Source: Nannocystaceae bacterium
GTDB lineage: Bacteria; Myxococcota_A; Polyangia; Nannocystales; Nannocystaceae
Direction: 5' to 3'
Assembly (NCBI GenBank): GCA_019694555.1
Contig: JAIBBS010000028.1
Span: forward strand, 1-59,141
DNA: 59,141 nt
The first letter of the stretch is position 1, and each line of letters begins with the position of its first letter. The notes beneath the pieces were generated by a model that was not told the DNA's origin, did no database searches, and saw nothing but the letters and a program-made list of their open reading frames with translations. A program made the position numbers and the translations under genes. This document shows, piece after piece, positions 55,539-59,141 of the stretch.

Positions 55539-56995
55539 GGTGAGCTCTCCTTGTGGGTGGTGGCCTTGGCGGTGGCGGACAGCGCCGTGATCGCGGCTTG
55601 CAGCACCGGATCACGGCCCTTGCGGAGGTCGTCGCGCGACACCGGCACGACGACGTCGGGCAGCACGCCGCGGCCTTCGACCGCGGTGCCCTTGGGGCTC
55701 TTGTAGTCGGCGATGACGTATTGCAGCAGCGCGCCCTCGTCGAGCTTCTCGATCAGCGACGGCAGCGCGGCGCCCTGGGTCTCGCGCGCGCCGATGACAG
55801 TCGCGCGGCCGAGGTCCTGCAGCGCCTGCGCGAAGATCTCCGAGGTGCTGGCGGTGCCCTCGTCGACGAGGATCGCGATGGGGCCGGTGAAGGGATCGTC
55901 GCCGCGCTTGACCGCGAAGGTCTGGGTCGCGTCGCGCATGCGCATCACGCCGAGGTCGGCGTCGCGATCGAGCAGCATCCGCGCCACCGGCACCACCATC
56001 GCGCCGATGCCCCCGGGGTTGCCGCGCAGATCGAGCACCAGCGCGCGCATGCCCTGGCCGCGCAGCTCGGTCATGCCCTTGCCGATGTCGCCGACCAGAT
56101 CGAGCAGCCAGATGTTGAACTGCAGGTAGCCGATGCCGGGCTCGAGCATGCGCCACTGCGACTCGATCGGCACACCCGCGAGGTTGCCGAAGGTCGCGGT
56201 GCGGCGCTGCGGCACGTGGCACGCCACGGTCTTGCTCGCGGGCTTGCGCGCACCCGGCAGCTGCCAGGTCAGGCTGTGGCTCTGCCCACGGTCGCACGAC
56301 AGCCACGCGCGCGCGGCCATCAGCACGTGCAGGTCGCGCTCGACCGGCCGCGACCACTGCGTGCCCGCCTGCGCGACCCACTGCGGCAGCGCGTGATCGT
56401 CGATCGCGAGCAGCGTCGCGCCCGCGGGCACCGGACTCTTCTTGCCCAGCCACGCCGCGGACGAGACCACGACGTCGTCGCCGGCCATCGTGATCTCGAT
56501 CGGCACGCGGCCGCTGCCGGTCGGTCGCGCCTGGCCCGGCTCGGCCGCCATCGCGCGCTGCGGCGGCACCAGACCCAGGTGGCTCTGGCGCAGCTGCGCG
56601 AGCATCTCGTTCATCGCGGCGTAGGCCGCGGCGTCGTCCTTGGCGCCCGCGACCTGGGCACCGTAGCGCTCGCGCAGCGCCGGCCAGTCGAGGCAGCCCA
56701 GCGTGGGGTCGTAGTGCCGCTCGAGCACGGCGGTCCACACCTGATCGAACAGCGTCATGTGTGGCCCCTGCGGCAGCGCGGGCAGGCGGCTGCGATCGAG
56801 CGACGACCAGTCGCGACACGATCCCTTCGCGTCGGCGGGCGCGTCGTCGCCCGGCGGCGGCGTGGTCGTGGCCGCGGTGCTCGTCGTCGGCGTGCTCGTC
56901 GACGTCGTGCTCGGCGTGGCGCCACGCGGGCAGCCCGCGAGCGCGCACAGCAACAGGGAGGCGAGGCGCAGGGCAGGGCGCGTGGCACCGGTCAT
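55535..56995 (-). CDS. S41 family serine peptidase lipoprotein
   Basis: A 486-residue exported peptidase with lipobox Ala-Leu-Ala-Gly-Cys (Cys22) and a Thr/Ser-rich linker. The helical N-terminal region (residues 60-150: DQVWTAVLERHYDP, LRQSHLGLVPP) is typical of tail-specific or tricorn-like peptidases. Ser nucleophile lies in DEGTASTSEIFAQAL near residue 384, and LVLDLRGNPGG and GVLPDVVVP are conserved. The Lys that pairs with Ser in CtpA/Prc (Gly-Lys-Gly) is not visible; the site reads ETQGAALP, so it resembles the S41 branch without that dyad. Probably cleaves or processes envelope proteins together with the coupled downstream lipoprotein. Confidence 0.78.
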   Translation of the reverse strand: MTGATRPALRLASLLLCALAGCPRGATPSTTSTSTPTTSTAATTTPPPGDDAPADAKGSCRDWSSLDRSRLPALPQGPHMTLFDQVWTAVLERHYDPTLGCLDWPALRERYGAQVAGAKDDAAAYAAMNEMLAQLRQSHLGLVPPQRAMAAEPGQARPTGSGRVPIEITMAGDDVVVSSAAWLGKKSPVPAGATLLAIDDHALPQWVAQAGTQWSRPVERDLHVLMAARAWLSCDRGQSHSLTWQLPGARKPASKTVACHVPQRRTATFGNLAGVPIESQWRMLEPGIGYLQFNIWLLDLVGDIGKGMTELRGQGMRALVLDLRGNPGGIGAMVVPVARMLLDRDADLGVMRMRDATQTFAVKRGDDPFTGPIAILVDEGTASTSEIFAQALQDLGRATVIGARETQGAALPSLIEKLDEGALLQYVIADYKSPKGTAVEGRGVLPDVVVPVSRDDLRKGRDPVLQAAITALSATAKATTHKESSP

Positions 56996-57047
56996 CGGCG
57001 AGCGCGATGCTCGTTGCGCGCGGCCGCGGCGTCAAGGCCCGCGCGCG

Positions 57048-59081
57048 TCAGCGCCGCTCGATCCGCGTGCCCACCGGCGGCGAGACCGGTGAGCGATCGG
57101 TCACGTATGCCTCGAGCGCCGAGAGCTCGAGCATGCCGCCGGTGACGTCGCGGCCCTGCCGCAGCACCGTGAAGCCGTCGCCGCCGCCAGCGAGGAACGC
57201 ATTGACGGTCACGCGGAATTCATCGGCGTCGGCGATCGCGACGCCGTCGAAGCTCAGCGATCCCGGCACGACCCGGCTGCCGCGCGGTGCCGCGGGGTCC
57301 CAGCGGTAGCGGATGCCCGACGACGGCAGCAGGATCCGCGCGAGCTCGGTGCCGTCGGTGCCGGCTTGCCACTGCTGCTCGAGCAGCGCGACCAGCTCGT
57401 CGCCGCGCAGCGTCATGGTCACGAGGTTGTTGCCGAACGGCTGCACCGCGAACAGCTCGCCGTAGGTGACCTCGCCGGGCGCCTCCTTGCCCGAGGGCGC
57501 GAACGCGAGGTCGGCCCGCACGCCGCCGGGGTTGGTGAAGGCGATCTCGGCGCCGCCGAAGGGATCGACCAGCGTGGCCGACAGCTGCGCGTCGGCGACC
57601 ACGTAGCCCAGCGGTGATGCGCCGCTGTCGTCGGGCATCGCCGGCAGATCGGCGTCGATGCGGCCGACCACGCGATCGGCCAGCGGCGCCGCGAGCTGGG
57701 CGTAGCTCGACAGCAAGGTGATCTGCGACGGGTCGCGCGGCACGTCGCGCGTGACCACGACCTGCGCGGCCGTGGCCGCGACCACGTCGCCGGTGCGCTC
57801 GTCGAGCGTGAGCGCGATGTCCGTGATCATGCGGCCGTGCGACGCGGCGCTGGTGACGAGCACGTCGCCGACGGTGCACACGAACGGGCCGTCGGTGTGG
57901 CCGGCGATCACCAGGTCGATCGCGTCGGGCATCTGCTCGGTCAGGCTGCGCACCGGGCCGTCGAAGTCGTCGCAGCCGGCGGGGTCGCTGCCGGCCTGGC
58001 CGCCGGCCTGGTGCAGCAGCACCGCGAACGCCTCGATGCCCCGGGCGCGCAGCGGCTCGATCTGCCGCTGCAGCGCCGCGATCTCGTCGTCGAAGCGCAG
58101 GCCCGCGGCCGCGTCGGCGCTGATGATGCTCGGCGTCTCGTGCAGCGTCAGCGAGAGCACGGCCAGCCGCGCGTTGCCGACCCAGTGCACCGCGGACGGC
58201 GGCAGCACCGGCGCGTCGGTGCGCTCGTCGATGACGTTGGTGGCGAGGAAGTCGAACGCCGCGCCGGCGAAGCTGGTGCCCTGCACGCAGCCGTCGCGGG
58301 GCTCGCAGCCGCCGGCCTGCAGGCGCAGCAGCTCGTCGCGGCCGCGGTCGAACTCGTGGTTGCCGACGCCGGCGTCGTCGAGTCCCAGCACGCTCATCGC
58401 GAGCACGGTGGGCTCGTCGTGGAACAGCGCCGACAGCAGCGGCGTCGCGCCGATCAGGTCGCCGGCCGAGACCACGATCGCGTGGTCGGCCTGCGCCCGC
58501 AGCTGCGCGACGTGGGTCGCGAAGTACTCGACGCCGCCCGCGGGGACGAACTCGTCGGCGCCGGGGCCCGTGGCGATGCGACCGTTGCTGCCGGTGGGCG
58601 GCTGCAGTGCGCCGTGGAAGTCGTTGAAGCCCAGCACGTGCAGGCTCTGTTCACCGCAGGCCGCCGCGTCGTCGCCCTCGACGTACGCACGCATCCGCTC
58701 GAGCGCGCGCGGGCCCATCCACGGCACCGCGTCGAGCTGTCCGAGCGACTCGAAGCGCGCGTCGTCGGGCGTGTCGTCGCGGCCGTCGCTGCCTTGGCGG
58801 TGGTCGACGATCGCGTCGGCCGCGGTCGGGTGCACCCCGGCGGCCTCGATCAGCTCGCTGCGATCGGCGACGTTGGCGAGCTTGAGCACCGCGCAGCGCG
58901 AGTCGTCGTCCAGCGCGTCGTGATCGAAGCTGTCGCCGCGTGCGTCGAGTCCGGCCCCGTCGCCGGTGCAGCCGGCCGCGGCGGTCAGCAGCGCCAGCGC
59001 CGTGGCGTGCGCCCTCGCACGCTCGATCGCGCGGCACGCGGTGGGTTCGCGGGGCGAGGACGCGGGCACGGCTCGCGGCAC
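57048..59081 (-). CDS. 5'-nucleotidase/UshA-like lipoprotein with N-terminal helix-hairpin-helix
   Basis: A 677-residue predicted lipoprotein (signal ending Ala-Ala-Ala-Gly-Cys near residue 38). Residues 65-135 form a ComEA-type helix-hairpin-helix: KLANVADRSELIEAAGV and LDAVPWMGPRALERM. From residue 148 a UshA-type enzyme follows: metal ligands in LGFNDFHGALQ, SAGDLIGATPL, GNHEFDRG and AGHTDGP, then the nucleotide-binding C-terminal domain with FTNPGGVRADL and QPFGNNLVTMTLRGDEL. It should hydrolyse extracellular nucleotides or nucleotide sugars; the HhH may bind DNA, bringing substrate close. GTG 59081 is assigned; the exact start within the leader is uncertain. No promoter visible before the window edge. 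Confidence 0.85.
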   Translation of the reverse strand: MPRAVPASSPREPTACRAIERARAHATALALLTAAAGCTGDGAGLDARGDSFDHDALDDDSRCAVLKLANVADRSELIEAAGVHPTAADAIVDHRQGSDGRDDTPDDARFESLGQLDAVPWMGPRALERMRAYVEGDDAAACGEQSLHVLGFNDFHGALQPPTGSNGRIATGPGADEFVPAGGVEYFATHVAQLRAQADHAIVVSAGDLIGATPLLSALFHDEPTVLAMSVLGLDDAGVGNHEFDRGRDELLRLQAGGCEPRDGCVQGTSFAGAAFDFLATNVIDERTDAPVLPPSAVHWVGNARLAVLSLTLHETPSIISADAAAGLRFDDEIAALQRQIEPLRARGIEAFAVLLHQAGGQAGSDPAGCDDFDGPVRSLTEQMPDAIDLVIAGHTDGPFVCTVGDVLVTSAASHGRMITDIALTLDERTGDVVAATAAQVVVTRDVPRDPSQITLLSSYAQLAAPLADRVVGRIDADLPAMPDDSGASPLGYVVADAQLSATLVDPFGGAEIAFTNPGGVRADLAFAPSGKEAPGEVTYGELFAVQPFGNNLVTMTLRGDELVALLEQQWQAGTDGTELARILLPSSGIRYRWDPAAPRGSRVVPGSLSFDGVAIADADEFRVTVNAFLAGGGDGFTVLRQGRDVTGGMLELSALEAYVTDRSPVSPPVGTRIERR

Positions 59082-59141
59082 GCCCTTGGGTGACGCGAGT
59101 CGGTGGGCCGTTCGCCGCCGACCGCCTGCGTGCGCGCACGG

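Overview
The window is very GC-rich, densely packed bacterial chromosome with strong third-position G/C codon bias. I see no rRNA or tRNA gene, CRISPR array, insertion sequence or phage gene. Myxobacterial cysteine-rich repeats (Cys-x-Asp-Gly-x-x-Asn-x-x-Glu-Thr-Asp), many lipoproteins with Ser/Thr/Gly linkers after the lipobox cysteine, and a partly clustered complex I point to Myxococcota, most likely the Nannocystis/Plesiocystis side. That placement is inference from gene content.

Layout. 1-2.3 kb: the end of a membrane-anchored protein, then a molybdate ABC transporter (modABC). 2.4-11.2 kb, mostly minus strand: Kup potassium transporter, an exported lipin-like HAD lipoprotein, a class I glutamine amidotransferase overlapping a phosphodiesterase, M3 oligopeptidase and fumarase C. 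11.4-15.9 kb, plus strand: a voltage-sensor/RCK channel, a Cys-rich lipoprotein and a CBS-pair protein. 15.9-24.4 kb: TPR lipoprotein, small CXXCH protein, CobA-HemD fusion, two more Cys-rich lipoproteins, MnmG and a PilZ protein. 24.8-37 kb, plus strand: Mpl ligase fused to an acetyltransferase, then nuoE-F-J-K-L-M-N and an SDR-fold protein. 37-45.6 kb: propeller-like lipoprotein, OPT transporter, PaaZ-like aldehyde dehydrogenase, an Arg-Asp-Pro-Phe repeat protein, and a fused aconitase-family enzyme divergent from a LysR regulator. 45.6-48.5 kb: a tandem duplication of a leucine-rich-type lipoprotein. 48.6-59.1 kb: BI-1 protein, small lipoprotein, glycosyltransferase, AI-2E transporter, LytTR regulator, AraC regulator with aldo/keto reductase, LolA-like lipoprotein with S41 peptidase, and an HhH-5'-nucleotidase lipoprotein.

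How genes work together. modABC is one overlapping operon. The nuo block supplies two of the three peripheral NADH-input subunits (E, F) and five membrane subunits (J-N); A-D and G-I must lie elsewhere. NuoJ, L, M and N all carry unusual hydrophilic C-terminal tails. The LysR/aconitase pair shares a 66-bp divergent promoter with a clear T-N11-A operator over the enzyme's -35 box. AraC and the reductase overlap and are probably co-transcribed, as are the S41 peptidase and its lipoprotein partner.

Most interesting signals: (1) two dispersed copies of a roughly 75-nt multi-hairpin element directly after stop codons; (2) tandem lipoproteins whose flanks are almost identical but whose central 83 codons are replaced; (3) -10-like boxes only 6-10 nt before many start codons, suggesting leaderless mRNAs; (4) low-complexity tails on complex I membrane subunits; (5) an Mpl-GNAT fusion.
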